From Nocardioides yefusunii (lineage in GTDB: Bacteria > Actinomycetota > Actinomycetes > Propionibacteriales > Nocardioidaceae): 64,000 nucleotides of DNA. The first letter of the stretch is position 1; every line of letters starts with the position of its first letter. The translations under genes were made by a program, and so were the position numbers. Location of the stretch: the NCBI RefSeq assembly GCF_004014875.1, contig NZ_CP034929.1:2356001-2420000 (forward strand), read 5' to 3'. Of the stretch, positions 49,796-59,394 are shown one piece after another. A model generated the notes under the pieces. It saw only the letters and a program-made list of their open reading frames with translations, ran no database searches and was not told where the DNA came from.

Positions 49796-50932
49796 TCAGA
49801 GCAGGATCAGGTCGTCGCGGTGGACGAGCTCGCGCTCGTACTCCTCGCCGAGGGTCTCGCGCAGGTCGGCGGTGCTGCGTCCCAGCAGACCGGGGATCTC
49901 GGCAGCGTCGAAGTGGACGAAACCACGCGCGACGACGGCACCGTCAGGCGCGATCAGGTCGACCGGGTCTCCGGCACCGAAGTCGCCGTCGACGTCGGTG
50001 ACACCGGCCGGCAGCAGGGACGCACCGCGCTCGACGACGGCGCGCACGGCACCGGCGTCCAGCGTCAGCGTGCCCTTGGTCTCACTCGCGTGGGCCAGCC
50101 AGAGCAGACGCAGGTGACGACGACGTCCGGTCGGGTGGAAGAACGTGCCGACCGTCTCGCCGGCCAGCGCCTGGGCGGCGAGCGGGGCGGCGGTGAGGAC
50201 GACGGGGATGCCGGCGCCGGTCGCGATCCGGGCGGCCTGCACCTTGGTGACCATGCCACCGGTGCCGACCTTGGACCCGACCGAACCGATCTCCACTCCC
50301 CCGAGGTCGTCGGCGGAGCGGACCTCGACGATGCGCTGCGCGCCGGGGCGCGACGGCGGACCGTCGTAGAGGGCGTCGACGTCGCTGAGCAGCACCAACA
50401 GGTCCGCGTGGACCAGGTGCGCCACCAGCGAGGCGAGGCGGTCGTTGTCACCGAAACGGATCTCGGAGGTGGCGACGGTGTCGTTCTCGTTGACCACCGG
50501 CACGACGCCGAGGTCGAGCAGCGCGTCGAAGGTGCGCGCCGCATTGCGGTAGTGCGAGCGACGCACGACGTCGTCCACGGTCAGGAGGACCTGGCCGGTG
50601 GTGATGCCGTGGCGGGCGAACTCCTGCTGGTAGTGGTGGGCCAGGAGTCCTTGACCCACCGAGGCAGCAGCCTGCTGCAGCTCGAGGCTCGCGGGACGCT
50701 CGGTCATGCCGAGCGGCTCCAGACCGGCTGCGATCGCGCCGGAGGAGACCAGCACGACCTCGGCGCCACGCGCCCGCACACCGGCGAGCACGTCGACGAG
50801 TTCCCGGATGCGTTCGGGAGCCAGGCCACCGCCGTCGACGGTGAGCGAGGACGAACCGATCTTGACGACCACACGACGGGCCTTCAGGACGGCCTCGCGC
50901 AACTCGGTGACGGTGGTGACCTGGGTGCTCAC
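49796..50932 (-). CDS. proB: Glutamate 5-kinase
   Basis: The protein is 378 residues. It phosphorylates glutamate as the first step to proline. The amino-acid-kinase domain has [16 protein letters not shown] and [14 protein letters not shown], the substrate loop [17 protein letters not shown], and [19 protein letters not shown]-terminal PUA domain is at about 285-365. It overlaps the obgE stop by 4 bases. proA is not in the window immediately after it. Confidence 0.97.
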   Translation of the reverse strand: MSTQVTTVTELREAVLKARRVVVKIGSSSLTVDGGGLAPERIRELVDVLAGVRARGAEVVLVSSGAIAAGLEPLGMTERPASLELQQAAASVGQGLLAHHYQQEFARHGITTGQVLLTVDDVVRRSHYRNAARTFDALLDLGVVPVVNENDTVATSEIRFGDNDRLASLVAHLVHADLLVLLSDVDALYDGPPSRPGAQRIVEVRSADDLGGVEIGSVGSKVGTGGMVTKVQAARIATGAGIPVVLTAAPLAAQALAGETVGTFFHPTGRRRHLRLLWLAHASETKGTLTLDAGAVRAVVERGASLLPAGVTDVDGDFGAGDPVDLIAPDGAVVARGFVHFDAAEIPGLLGRSTADLRETLGEEYERELVHRDDLILL

Positions 50933-52470
50933 TTGGTGGTGTCGCTCTCGTTCCAGTCGGGGTCGTCCTCGGAACCGATGACGTAGGACATCGGGCCGAC
51001 ACCGGGGCGCATCTCACGGTCGAGACGACGCGCCACGTCGGCACGGGTCTCGCTCTCGTCGCGCTCGTCCATCGCCTCGGCGATCTCACGACGACGGTGG
51101 GCCGAGGGACGCTCGTCACGGAGACGCTCGTCCTCTCCACGACGTCCGAGCATCTCGGCTCCGGACTCGATGGACGGCTTGAAGTCGAAGACGACCGAGT
51201 TGGCCTCGGTACCGATGAGGACGGCGTCGCCCTCCTCCGCGCCCTGGCGCAGCAGCTCGGCCTCGACACCGAGGCGGGTGAGGCGGTCGGCCAGGTAACC
51301 CACGGCCTCCTCGTTGGAGAAGTCGGTCTGGCGGACCCAACGCATCGGCTTCTCGCCACGCACGCGCCAGCCCTCGGGCGAACGGACGACCTCGAAGTCG
51401 GCGCCACCGTCGATGGCCCAGGGGCGCAGGACGATGCGGGTCGGCGCCACCTTCGGCTTCTCGACGCGCGACTCCTTGACGATCTCGGCCATCGCGTAGA
51501 TGAGCTCCTTGGTGCCGGCACCGGAGACCGCGGAGATCGGGAACACACGGTGTCCGGCCTCACGCAGCTCCTCGATCACCATGTCGGCGATGTCGGAACC
51601 GTCGGGAACGTCGATCTTGTTGAGCGCGACCAGACGCGGACGGTCCTCGAGGCCGCCGTAGCGGGCGAGCTCGTTCTCCATCGCGGCAAGGTCGTCGATC
51701 GGGTTGCGGCCGGGCTCGATCGACGCGGTGTCGATGACGTGGACCAGCGCGGCGCAGCGCTCGATGTGACGCAGGAAGTCGTGGCCGAGACCACGACCGT
51801 CGGCAGCACCCTCGATCAGACCGGGCACGTCGGCCACGGTGATGACGGTGTCACCGGCACGCACGACGCCCAGGTTGGGGACGAGCGTGGTGAAGGGGTA
51901 GTTGGCGATCTTCGGGCGGGCCCGGGAGATCGAGGCGATCAGCGACGACTTGCCGGCGCTGGGGTAACCCACCAGGCCGATGTCGGCGACGACCTTGAGC
52001 TCGAGGCCGATCTCGATGGATTCGCCCTCCTCGCCGAGGAGCGCGAAACCGGGGGCCTTGCGCTTGGCCGAGGCCAGCGCGGCGTTGCCGAGGCCGCCGC
52101 GGCCACCCTGGGCGATGACGAGCTCGGCGCCGACGCCGATCATGTCGGCCAGGACGTTGCCCTGCATGTCGGTGACGACGGTGCCGTCGGGAACACCGAG
52201 GATCATGTCGGCGCCGTGGGCACCGTTGCGGTGGTCGCCTGCTCCACCGGCACCGTTGGGTGCCTTGCGCTTGGGGCTGTGGTGGTAGTCGATCAGGGTG
52301 CTGACGTCGGGCTCGACGCGCAGGATCACCGATCCACCGGGACCACCGTTGCCGCCGTCGGGGCCGCCCAGCGGCTTGAACTTCTCGCGGTGCACGGAGG
52401 CCACACCGTGCCCACCCCGTCCCGCCTCGACGTGAAGGGTCACGCGGTCTACGAATGTGGGTACAGCCAT
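50929..52470 (-). CDS. obgE: Obg family GTPase
   Basis: The protein is 513 residues. The glycine-rich Obg domain (about 1-160; [20 protein letters not shown]) is followed by the G domain with [11 protein letters not shown] (G1), [10 protein letters not shown] (G2), [10 protein letters not shown] (G3), NKIDVPD (G4) and ISAVSGAGT (G5). The C-terminal OCT domain ends in a long acidic/basic tail of about 90 residues beyond the E. coli length. It acts in 50S assembly and stress signalling, fitting its place by rpmA and rplU. Confidence 0.97.
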   Translation of the reverse strand: MAVPTFVDRVTLHVEAGRGGHGVASVHREKFKPLGGPDGGNGGPGGSVILRVEPDVSTLIDYHHSPKRKAPNGAGGAGDHRNGAHGADMILGVPDGTVVTDMQGNVLADMIGVGAELVIAQGGRGGLGNAALASAKRKAPGFALLGEEGESIEIGLELKVVADIGLVGYPSAGKSSLIASISRARPKIANYPFTTLVPNLGVVRAGDTVITVADVPGLIEGAADGRGLGHDFLRHIERCAALVHVIDTASIEPGRNPIDDLAAMENELARYGGLEDRPRLVALNKIDVPDGSDIADMVIEELREAGHRVFPISAVSGAGTKELIYAMAEIVKESRVEKPKVAPTRIVLRPWAIDGGADFEVVRSPEGWRVRGEKPMRWVRQTDFSNEEAVGYLADRLTRLGVEAELLRQGAEEGDAVLIGTEANSVVFDFKPSIESGAEMLGRRGEDERLRDERPSAHRRREIAEAMDERDESETRADVARRLDREMRPGVGPMSYVIGSEDDPDWNESDTTK

Positions 52471-52503
52471 GGTTGTGCTCCTGAAAAGGGGGGTTTAAAC
52501 GCC

Positions 52504-52534
52504 GAAGGGCGTCCCAAGTCTAGGGACGCCCTTC
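52504..52534 (-). terminator. Terminator after rpmA
   Basis: A perfect 12-bp stem, GAAGGGCGTCCC with GGGACGCCCTTC, loop 7, then GGCGTTTAAAC on the minus strand. It may separate rplU-rpmA from obgE-proB. Confidence 0.8.
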
Positions 52535-52564
52535 AACTGATGTCTTGTGTCAGTGACGGTTAGG

Positions 52565-52819
52565 TCACTCGCCGGGAACGACGTTGACGACCTTGCGGCC
52601 GCGCTTCTTGCCGAACTCAACGGCGCCCGGAACGAGCGCGAACAGAGTGTCGTCACCGCCGCGGCCGACGCCGGCACCCGGGTGGAAGTGGGTGCCACGC
52701 TGGCGGACGATGATCTCACCGGCGTTGACAGCCTGGCCACCGAAGCGCTTCACGCCGAGGCGCTGAGCGTTCGAGTCACGACCATTCTTGGTGCTGGCTG
52801 CACCCTTCTTGTGTGCCAT
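52565..52819 (-). CDS. rpmA: 50S ribosomal protein L27
   Basis: The protein is 84 residues, full length. It begins [20 protein letters not shown], the direct (uncleaved) N-terminus that reaches the peptidyl-transferase centre, and continues [20 protein letters not shown]. It lies 33 bases after rplU. Confidence 0.98.
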   Translation of the reverse strand: MAHKKGAASTKNGRDSNAQRLGVKRFGGQAVNAGEIIVRQRGTHFHPGAGVGRGGDDTLFALVPGAVEFGKKRGRKVVNVVPGE

Positions 52820-52852
52820 GTTTCAGTCCTTAGAGAATCCGGGCGCGAAGGC

Positions 52853-53155
52853 TCAGAGGGTGATGTCGGTGACCTTGACCTGGGTGTACTTCTGGCGGTG
52901 ACCCTGGCGCTTCTTGTAGCCGGTCTTGTTCTTGTACTTCTGGATGATGATCTTCGGGCCCTTGGTAGCACCAAGGATCTCGGCCTTCACGGCAGCCTTG
53001 TCGAGGCCGGTCGCGGTGACCTTCTCTCCGTCGACCACCAGGACGACGGGAAGGGTGACGGACTCGCCAACGGCGGTCTCGACCCGGTCGATCTCGATGA
53101 CATCGCCGACAGCAACCTTCTGCTGCTTGCTGCCACTGCGCACGATCGCGTACAC
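52853..53155 (-). CDS. rplU: 50S ribosomal protein L21
   Basis: The protein is 100 residues: [20 protein letters not shown], then [20 protein letters not shown] near the end, the rRNA-binding basic stretch. First gene of rplU-rpmA; its promoter lies about 150 bases upstream, giving a leader long enough for regulation, though I recognise no motif in it. Confidence 0.98.
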   Translation of the reverse strand: MYAIVRSGSKQQKVAVGDVIEIDRVETAVGESVTLPVVLVVDGEKVTATGLDKAAVKAEILGATKGPKIIIQKYKNKTGYKKRQGHRQKYTQVKVTDITL

Positions 53156-53301
53156 CGCGACTCACTCTCCTCGTCGGACTCCAGCGAGTCCCGTCAACAA
53201 CTGCAAACCTTGGGCGCCCGCGCCGCGCTTAGACCACCGCGGGATGTCTCCCAGGGATCAGCGCAATACACGCAGGAAGGTGTCAGTGACACCGGGAATC
53301 A

Positions 53302-53330
53302 ATACTAGGGTGCATGGCCCGGTGGTGCAA
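53302..53330 (-). promoter_or_regulatory. rplU-rpmA promoter
   Basis: On the minus strand TTGCAC (53330-53325), 17 bases, then TAGTAT (53307-53302). Its -35 lies in the loop and arm of the rne terminator. Confidence 0.7.
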
Positions 53331-53348
53331 AACCTCGCACCACCGGGC
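53317..53348 (-). terminator. Terminator after rne
   Basis: A perfect 12-bp stem, GCCCGGTGGTGC with GCACCACCGGGC, loop AAAACCTC, 50 bases beyond the rne stop. Confidence 0.85.
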
Positions 53349-53397
53349 ACGCATCCCGGCTGGGCCGCAGGCGGCCCGGGGATGAAACAGGGGTGGA

Positions 53398-56300
53398 TCA
53401 GCGCTTGCGAGCGCCCTTCTTCTTCACCGGCACGTGCTCGATCGAGAGCTCGTCGTGATCACCCTCGGAGTCCTCGACGACGGCCTCGGGGGCCGGGGTC
53501 GAGGGGACAGCGGTGCGAGCACCACCACGGGTCCGGGTGATGACCTTGGGGCGGGACTCGACGACCGGCGCCGCGACGATCACCGGAGCGGCAGCCACAG
53601 GAGCTGCCTCAGCGACGACGACGGGCTCTGCGGGCACCGACGGGGTGGTGACCCCACGGGACGCTCCACGGCGCGTACGGGTGCGGGTGACGACCTTCGG
53701 GGCGGTGTCGACGGGCGCAGCCTCGGCCACGACCTCGACCGGTGCCTCGACGGGCTCCTCGACGACCTCGGCCACCGGCTCGGCGACGACCTCAGCGGCG
53801 ACCTCGGTGACCGCCTCGGCGGGCGCGGTCTCCTCGACCACGGTCACGGCCTCGGCGGGCTCCTGGGCCGGTGCGTCCTGAACCGGTGCGTCCTGGGCGG
53901 GAGCGTCCTGGCCGGCCTCGGCCGCAGCAGCGGACGAACCCCGACGACGACGCGAGCGGCTGCGCGAACGACGCTCACCCTGCTCGGCCGACTTCTCCTC
54001 GCCCTGGACCTCAGCAGCCGGAGCCTGGTTCTCGACGGCGACCTCGGCGACCGGGGCTTCCTCGGCCTTCGGCTCGACCTGCTTGGCGTCGTTCTGCTTG
54101 GCGTCCTGCTTGGACTCGTTCTGGCCCTTGTCGCCCTTGCGGTTGCGACGGCCGCGACGGCCCTCCTCCTCAGCCGCGCCGGAGCGCGCCTCGATCGGGT
54201 GGGCGTGGGTCACGACACCGCGGCCGTGGCAGTGCTCGCAGTCGGTGGAGAACGCCTCGAGCAGACCGGTGCCGATGCGCTTGCGCGTCATCTGGACCAG
54301 ACCCAGCGAGGTGACCTCGGCGACCTGGTGACGGGTGCGGTCGCGCCCCAGGCACTCCACCAGACGGCGGAGGACGAGGTCGCGGTTGGACTCCAGGACC
54401 ATGTCGATGAAGTCGACGACGATGATGCCGCCGATGTCGCGCAGGCGGAGCTGGCGGACGATCTCCTCGGCGGCCTCGAGGTTGTTCTTGGTGACGGTCT
54501 CCTCGAGGTTGCCGCCCGAGCCGGTGAACTTGCCGGTGTTGACGTCGACCACGGTCATGGCCTCGGTGCGGTCGATCACGAGCGAACCACCCGAGGGCAG
54601 CCAGACCTTGCGGTCCAGGCCCTTGGCGATCTGCTCCTCGACGCGGTAGACGCTGAACACGTCGCCCTGGACGGCGGAGGCGGCGTCGGCCGGCTCGTAC
54701 TTCTCCAGGCGATCGGCGAGGTCGGGAGCAACCGACTCGACGTAGTTCTGGACGGTCGCCCAGGCGTCGTCACCTTCGATGACGAGCTTGGTGAAGTCCT
54801 CGGTGAAGAGGTCGCGGACCACCTTGAGGGTGAGGTCGGGCTCGCCGTAGAGGAGCTGCGCGCCGGAGCCCTTGTTCTGGGACTTGCGCTCGATCTCCTC
54901 CCAACGGGCCTTGAGACGCTCGACGTCCTGGGTGAGCTCCTCCTCCGAGGCACCCTCGGCGGCGGTGCGGACGATCACGCCGGCGGAGTCCGGGACGATC
55001 TCCTTGAGCAGGGTCTTGAGGCGCGCACGCTCGGTGTCGGGGAGCTTGCGGGAGATGCCCGAGGTGGTGCCGTCCGGGACGTAGACCAGGAAGCGACCAG
55101 CGAGGGAGACCTGCGAGGTGAGGCGGGCGCCCTTGTGGCCGATCGGGTCCTTGGTGACCTGGACCAGGACGTACTGGCCCGGGGACAGGAACGCCTCGAT
55201 CTTGCGCGGCTGGCCGTCACGGTGGCCCAGAGCGGACCAGTTGACCTCACCGGCGTACAGGACGGCGTTGCGGCCCTTGCCGATGTCGACGAACGCGGCC
55301 TCCATCGACGGCAGGACGTTCTGGACGCGGCCGAGGTAGACGTTGCCGATCAGCGAGGTCTGGGACTCGCGGGCGACGTAGTGCTCCACCAGGACGCGGT
55401 CCTCGAGGACGGCGATCTGGGTGAGGTCGGGGCGCTGGCGGATCACCATGACGCGGTCGACGGCCTCGCGGCGGGCCAGGAACTCGGCCTCGGAGACGAT
55501 CGGGGCACGACGACGGCCGGCCTCGCGGCCCTCGCGGCGGCGCTGCTTCTTGGCCTCGAGACGGGTGGATCCGGTGACCGCGGTGATCTGGTCCTCGGCC
55601 TTGCGGGCCTCACGGGCCTCACGGACGCGGACGACGGTGTTCTCCGGGTCGTCGCTGGCACCGGCCTCGGTGTCACCGGCACGGCGGCGACGACGACGGC
55701 GACGCGAGCTGGAACCAGCACCGTCGGCGTCCTCGGAGGCGTCGGAGTCGGCACCCTCCTCGGAGTCGGCGGCGTCCTCGGAGGGCTTCTCGGCCTCGGT
55801 GGACTCGGCAGCAGCCTCGCCCTCACCCTCGGCGTCGGAGTCGGACTCGTTCTCGGCGTTGGAGGACTTGCGACGACGACGGCCACCACGACGACGACGA
55901 CGACGGGTCGGCTGACCGTCCTCGTCGTTCTCGGCAGCATCCTCGTCGGTCTCGTCGGCCTCGGCGGTCTCGGCGTCGACAGCGGCCTCGTCGGTGGACT
56001 CGGCGTCGGTGGGCTCGGCGTCGGCCTCGGCGACGACGAGGGCGTCCTCGTCGGTCTCCTCCTCGGCAGCCTCGAGCGCGGCGGCCTCGGCGGCAGCAGC
56101 AGCCTCCGCGGCGCGCTGCGCGGCGGTCTTGCGGGGACGACGGGTGCTCTTCTTGACCGGCTCGGGAGCCTGGAAGAGCGGCAGGGTGCCGGACTCGTCG
56201 GCAGCAGCCTCGGTCTCGACGGCGTCGGTGGTGGCGGGGGTCTCGGCGGCAGCAGGCGCCTCAGTGGTCTCAGCGGCAGCGGCAGCCTCGGCAGCCTTCT

Positions 56301-56922
56301 GCGCAGCGGTCTTGCGCGGCGCACGCTTGGCAGCAGCCTTCTTGGCGGGCTTCTCGGCGGGAGCCTCAGCAGCAGCGTCAGCAACGACCTCAGCCGGAGC
56401 CTCGACGGGCGCGTCGACAGCGGCCTCAGCGGCAGCAGCTGCCTCAGCAGCCTTCTGCGCAGCGGTCTTGCGCGGCGCACGCTTGGCAGCAGCCTTCTTG
56501 GCCGGCTTCTCCGCGGGTGCCTCAGCGGGTGCCTCAGCGGGTGCCTCAGCGGCCACGTCAGCGGCGGCCTCAGCGGCAGCAGCTGCCTCAGCAGCCTTCT
56601 GCGCAGCGGTCTTGCGCGGCGCACGCTTGGCAGCAGCCTTCTTGGCCGGCTTCTCGGCCGGGGCCTCGGCAGCAGCGTCAGCAACAACCTCAGCCGGCGC
56701 GTCGACGGGAGCGTCGCCAGCCGCCTCAGCGGCAGCAGCTGCCTCAGCAGCCTTCTGCGCGGCAGTCTTGCGCGGCGCACGCTTGGCAGCAGCCTTCTTG
56801 GCGGGAGCCCTCTTCGCAGCCTTCTTGGCCGGAGCGGTCTCGCTGCTCTCCGGGGCAGTGCCCTCGGTGACGTTCGTGGTGATGGTGGCCGATTCCTCGG
56901 CAGGGGTGGTCTCGTCGAGCAT
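53398..56922 (-). CDS. rne: Ribonuclease E/G
   Basis: The protein is 1174 residues from ATG 56922 (MLDETTPAEES), with GAGGAG upstream. The catalytic core lies in the middle (about 490-900), as in actinobacterial RNase E: an S1 domain (SLIGNVYLGRVQNVLPSMEAA), the Mg-binding VVDVNTGKFTG and GGIIVVDFIDM, and a zinc-link CEHCHGRGV near 894. The long N-terminal extension has Ala/Lys-rich repeats then acidic and Arg-rich ([13 protein letters not shown]) stretches; the C-tail is also Arg/Glu/Val-rich. Disordered arms probably bind RNA and degradosome partners. It processes rRNA and starts mRNA decay. Confidence 0.96.
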   Translation of the reverse strand: MLDETTPAEESATITTNVTEGTAPESSETAPAKKAAKRAPAKKAAAKRAPRKTAAQKAAEAAAAAEAAGDAPVDAPAEVVADAAAEAPAEKPAKKAAAKRAPRKTAAQKAAEAAAAAEAAADVAAEAPAEAPAEAPAEKPAKKAAAKRAPRKTAAQKAAEAAAAAEAAVDAPVEAPAEVVADAAAEAPAEKPAKKAAAKRAPRKTAAQKAAEAAAAAETTEAPAAAETPATTDAVETEAAADESGTLPLFQAPEPVKKSTRRPRKTAAQRAAEAAAAAEAAALEAAEEETDEDALVVAEADAEPTDAESTDEAAVDAETAEADETDEDAAENDEDGQPTRRRRRRGGRRRRKSSNAENESDSDAEGEGEAAAESTEAEKPSEDAADSEEGADSDASEDADGAGSSSRRRRRRRRAGDTEAGASDDPENTVVRVREAREARKAEDQITAVTGSTRLEAKKQRRREGREAGRRRAPIVSEAEFLARREAVDRVMVIRQRPDLTQIAVLEDRVLVEHYVARESQTSLIGNVYLGRVQNVLPSMEAAFVDIGKGRNAVLYAGEVNWSALGHRDGQPRKIEAFLSPGQYVLVQVTKDPIGHKGARLTSQVSLAGRFLVYVPDGTTSGISRKLPDTERARLKTLLKEIVPDSAGVIVRTAAEGASEEELTQDVERLKARWEEIERKSQNKGSGAQLLYGEPDLTLKVVRDLFTEDFTKLVIEGDDAWATVQNYVESVAPDLADRLEKYEPADAASAVQGDVFSVYRVEEQIAKGLDRKVWLPSGGSLVIDRTEAMTVVDVNTGKFTGSGGNLEETVTKNNLEAAEEIVRQLRLRDIGGIIVVDFIDMVLESNRDLVLRRLVECLGRDRTRHQVAEVTSLGLVQMTRKRIGTGLLEAFSTDCEHCHGRGVVTHAHPIEARSGAAEEEGRRGRRNRKGDKGQNESKQDAKQNDAKQVEPKAEEAPVAEVAVENQAPAAEVQGEEKSAEQGERRSRSRSRRRRGSSAAAAEAGQDAPAQDAPVQDAPAQEPAEAVTVVEETAPAEAVTEVAAEVVAEPVAEVVEEPVEAPVEVVAEAAPVDTAPKVVTRTRTRRGASRGVTTPSVPAEPVVVAEAAPVAAAPVIVAAPVVESRPKVITRTRGGARTAVPSTPAPEAVVEDSEGDHDELSIEHVPVKKKGARKR
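56090..56810. repeat. In-frame repeats encoding the RNase E N-terminal arm
   Basis: Four near-identical copies and one degenerate copy of a segment encoding AAAKRAPRKTAAQKAAEAA, separated by Ala/Glu/Pro/Val spacers such as PAEVVADAAAEAPAEKPA. DNA copies are nearly identical too, so they are recent or homogenised. Confidence 0.9.
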
Positions 56923-57285
56923 GGTGCTCCTCGGACCGGTGCACGGCACCGGTCGTGTTCAGGACGCCTCGACCCCGGTGCAGGTGTCGGACGCAAAGCC
57001 TTCGGTGGCGACAACCCCTCCGCCTGTGCGTCGCACCACGTCTGACCGACACCTTCCGCGGTCGCCGGGCCCTCGTTCACCGGAACGTCCCTGTGGGGTC
57101 GTCCGATGCCGGTGGGGTACCTCTGTCACTGGTCCCCCGGGCCGCGTCGCGGTCTGGTGTCGACGTCCGAAGTGCGTGCCTGACCAGTCGTGCCGATCAG
57201 GCGAGAACGTCGTCGGATCACTGTCGACGAACGCGCCGCCGACGGCAATCTTCGTCAGTATCGCACACCGAGGCCCTGAGCGGGA
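56923..57285. other. Untranslated region upstream of rne
   Basis: About 360 bases with no convincing gene. A long 5' leader fits RNase E, which in other bacteria controls its own message through its leader, but I found no specific structure to support that here. Confidence 0.4.
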
Positions 57286-57999
57286 TCAGGACGAGACAGC
57301 GAGCGGGTCACCGACGGTGCCGGCCTCGCGGTCCAGGGGGCCCTGGGACAGACGAGTGATGAGAACAGCACCGGTGGGAGCGACCTCGCCGACCGTCTGG
57401 AGCGCCTTGATGACGTCGTCGGGACGCACGGCCGGCTCACGGTGCTCGATGAGGGTCTCCAGGACGGCGTCGTCACCCTCGACGTAGGTGCGCAGCGCAA
57501 CCACGGCGTCACGGGCGTCGAAGGTGCGCATGCCCTTCTTGGTCATGCGCTCGACCTCGATCACCTCGGCGGCGAGGAAGGCCTCGACGGCCGCGGAGAT
57601 GTCACCGGCACCGGGCAGGTCCAGACGCCACACGCTGGCCTGGAGCCGGTCGTGCAGCGCGCCACCGGGCGACTCCACACACTCCAGGACGTCCAGACCG
57701 GGCGGCAGCGAGGAGTCCATCAGCGCGAGGACCTCGGCCGGGTCGAGCACCTTGGCCAGACCGATCTCGACGTACTCGGCCTCGGAGGCCGAACCGGTCG
57801 GGGCGGCACCGGCGTAGGAGATGCGGGGGTGCGGGTTGAAGCCCGAGGAGTAGGCCATGGGCAGCCGGGCACGGAAGACGGCGCGCTCGAAGGCGCGCGA
57901 GAAGTCGCGGTGGCTGGTGAAACGCAGGCGTCCGCGCTTCGCGTAGCGAAGACGGAGTCGCTGGACGGGCGGGGCCTGCTGCTCGGGCTGGTTGCGCAC
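57286..57999 (-). CDS. TIGR03936-family protein (radical-SAM-linked, DUF2344)
   Basis: The protein is 237 residues from GTG 57999 (VRNQPEQQAPP). Family phrases: LRLRYAKRGRLRFTSHRDFSRAFERA, MAYSSGFNPHPRISYAGAAPTGSASEAEYVEI. The function is unknown. In most actinobacteria it directly follows, or is fused to, the TIGR03960 radical SAM protein and precedes rne. Here that partner is at 61022, with three genes inserted. It may assist the radical SAM reaction on RNA or protein; this is speculation. Confidence 0.9.
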   Translation of the reverse strand: MRNQPEQQAPPVQRLRLRYAKRGRLRFTSHRDFSRAFERAVFRARLPMAYSSGFNPHPRISYAGAAPTGSASEAEYVEIGLAKVLDPAEVLALMDSSLPPGLDVLECVESPGGALHDRLQASVWRLDLPGAGDISAAVEAFLAAEVIEVERMTKKGMRTFDARDAVVALRTYVEGDDAVLETLIEHREPAVRPDDVIKALQTVGEVAPTGAVLITRLSQGPLDREAGTVGDPLAVSS

Positions 58000-58059
58000 C
58001 GGACAACGGTAGCCCGGCCGGGTCACCGCAGCCGATTCGACCTCACCCCGTGCGCTCGC

Positions 58060-59313
58060 CTACGCGCGCGCCGCCTTCATCACGGGGGTCGTGTAGACCC
58101 CACTGATGACGGTGCCACCGAGGAACTCGGTGAGGCGTTCGGCCTCCACCGCGAACGCCGCCGTGGCCGTCGCCGGGAGCTCCCGGTGACGGTGCTCGTC
58201 GACCACCACCCGGACCGTGGCGTCAGCGTCCTGCACCCAGCAACCCACGACGCGGCCGTTCCACCACGCAGTCGACCCGGCGTTGCCGTTGCGGTCGAAG
58301 TGCGCGGCCACGGCAGCGTCGTCGAGGTAGTGGGAGCGTCCCTTCCAGCCCATGACGGTGGGATCCAGGACCGGGAGCAGCGCCGCCCACTCCCCCGGTT
58401 CCGGCGCCGCCGATCCGCCACCCCCGGAGTCGAGGAGGCCGTCGTCAGGGAGGACCCAGCCCACGGTTCCCCCGTCTGAGTCATCTGTCGAGCCGAGCCT
58501 CACCTGCACCGCACCGACGTCGGCGAACGCCGTGCGCACCGCCGAGCGCGTGGCTCCCAACCACCAGACGACGTCGTCCTCGGTCCCCGGCCCGAAGCCG
58601 GCCAACCAGCCGCGGACCAGTGCGGCGTACCCGGCCCGTGCGTCACACCGAGCTGCCTCCGCGCGTTCCTGCGGGAGCAGCACGTCGGTGACTCCCCAAC
58701 GGGGACGGGAGATCCGCCAGTGGCCTTCGTTGGCTGCGCGGACCAGGCGTCCCTGGGCTCCCAGGACGAGCAGCACCCGCGGACCCAGTGGTACTTCGGT
58801 GGCCCACTTCCCGCTGCCGACCTGCAGGCGTCGTGACAGGTCGGGGTGCAGCGTCGAGGACTCCGCAGCGTTGACCGTGCCACGGCGGGCCACCTCGGCG
58901 AGCACGACGGCGGAGACCTCGTCCCACCAACGCTGGGCGTCATCGGTGACGCCCGAGGCGACGAGTGCCTTGAACAGGGTGGCGGCCTGGGTGGCCGCGG
59001 TGCGGGACGCGGCACTGGCCCACACCGCAGGCAAGGTGGCGCGGTCGAAGGCGAAGAGAGTGCGACGCATCGCGAGCTGCTTCACCAGGATGCGCTCGGC
59101 CGGGTCGGCAGCGTGCAGGGCCTGCTCGACGTCGGTGAGGCCCACGCCGTCGACACGGGCTGCGACGGCCAACGGCACCGTGTAAGCCTCGGTGGCGTGC
59201 CAGGCCGTCATCACGGCGGTCGCGGCCGTGATCGAAGGATGGCGGTGGCCGGGGGCCAGCCCATGCCGGACCGCGATCAGGGCACGACGGGTGACGTCGG
59301 TGACGTGGAGCAT
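58060..59313 (-). CDS. Winged-helix DNA-binding protein (HTH_42/YcaQ-like family)
   Basis: The protein is 417 residues from ATG 59313 (MLHVTDVTRR); the frame extends to 59391. The pattern resembles actinobacterial HTH_42 proteins: RRALIAVRHGL, AWHATEAYTVPLAVAARV, LVKQLAMRRTLFAF, LPQERAEAARCDA, LLPVLDPTVMGWKGR and NAGSTAWWNGRVVG. Relatives include the AlkZ/YcaQ crosslink glycosylases, but the AlkZ QxQ motif is not obvious here, so glycosylase activity is doubtful. Convergent with nothing; divergent from the MFS gene by 81 bases. Confidence 0.8.
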   Translation of the reverse strand: MLHVTDVTRRALIAVRHGLAPGHRHPSITAATAVMTAWHATEAYTVPLAVAARVDGVGLTDVEQALHAADPAERILVKQLAMRRTLFAFDRATLPAVWASAASRTAATQAATLFKALVASGVTDDAQRWWDEVSAVVLAEVARRGTVNAAESSTLHPDLSRRLQVGSGKWATEVPLGPRVLLVLGAQGRLVRAANEGHWRISRPRWGVTDVLLPQERAEAARCDARAGYAALVRGWLAGFGPGTEDDVVWWLGATRSAVRTAFADVGAVQVRLGSTDDSDGGTVGWVLPDDGLLDSGGGGSAAPEPGEWAALLPVLDPTVMGWKGRSHYLDDAAVAAHFDRNGNAGSTAWWNGRVVGCWVQDADATVRVVVDEHRHRELPATATAAFAVEAERLTEFLGGTVISGVYTTPVMKAARA

Positions 59314-59394
59314 GGATCCAGCATGCCTCTCACCCCCGACGGGTTCGCCCGTGCACCTCGACGTGACACCCGAGGGCGATGGGAGGATCACCGT

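Noticed and set aside
53434..57045. A 1203-codon plus-strand open frame opposite rne
   Set aside because: It is an antisense shadow of high-GC repeats; its composition is Gly/Leu/Ser-heavy with no domain, and rne on the other strand is certain.
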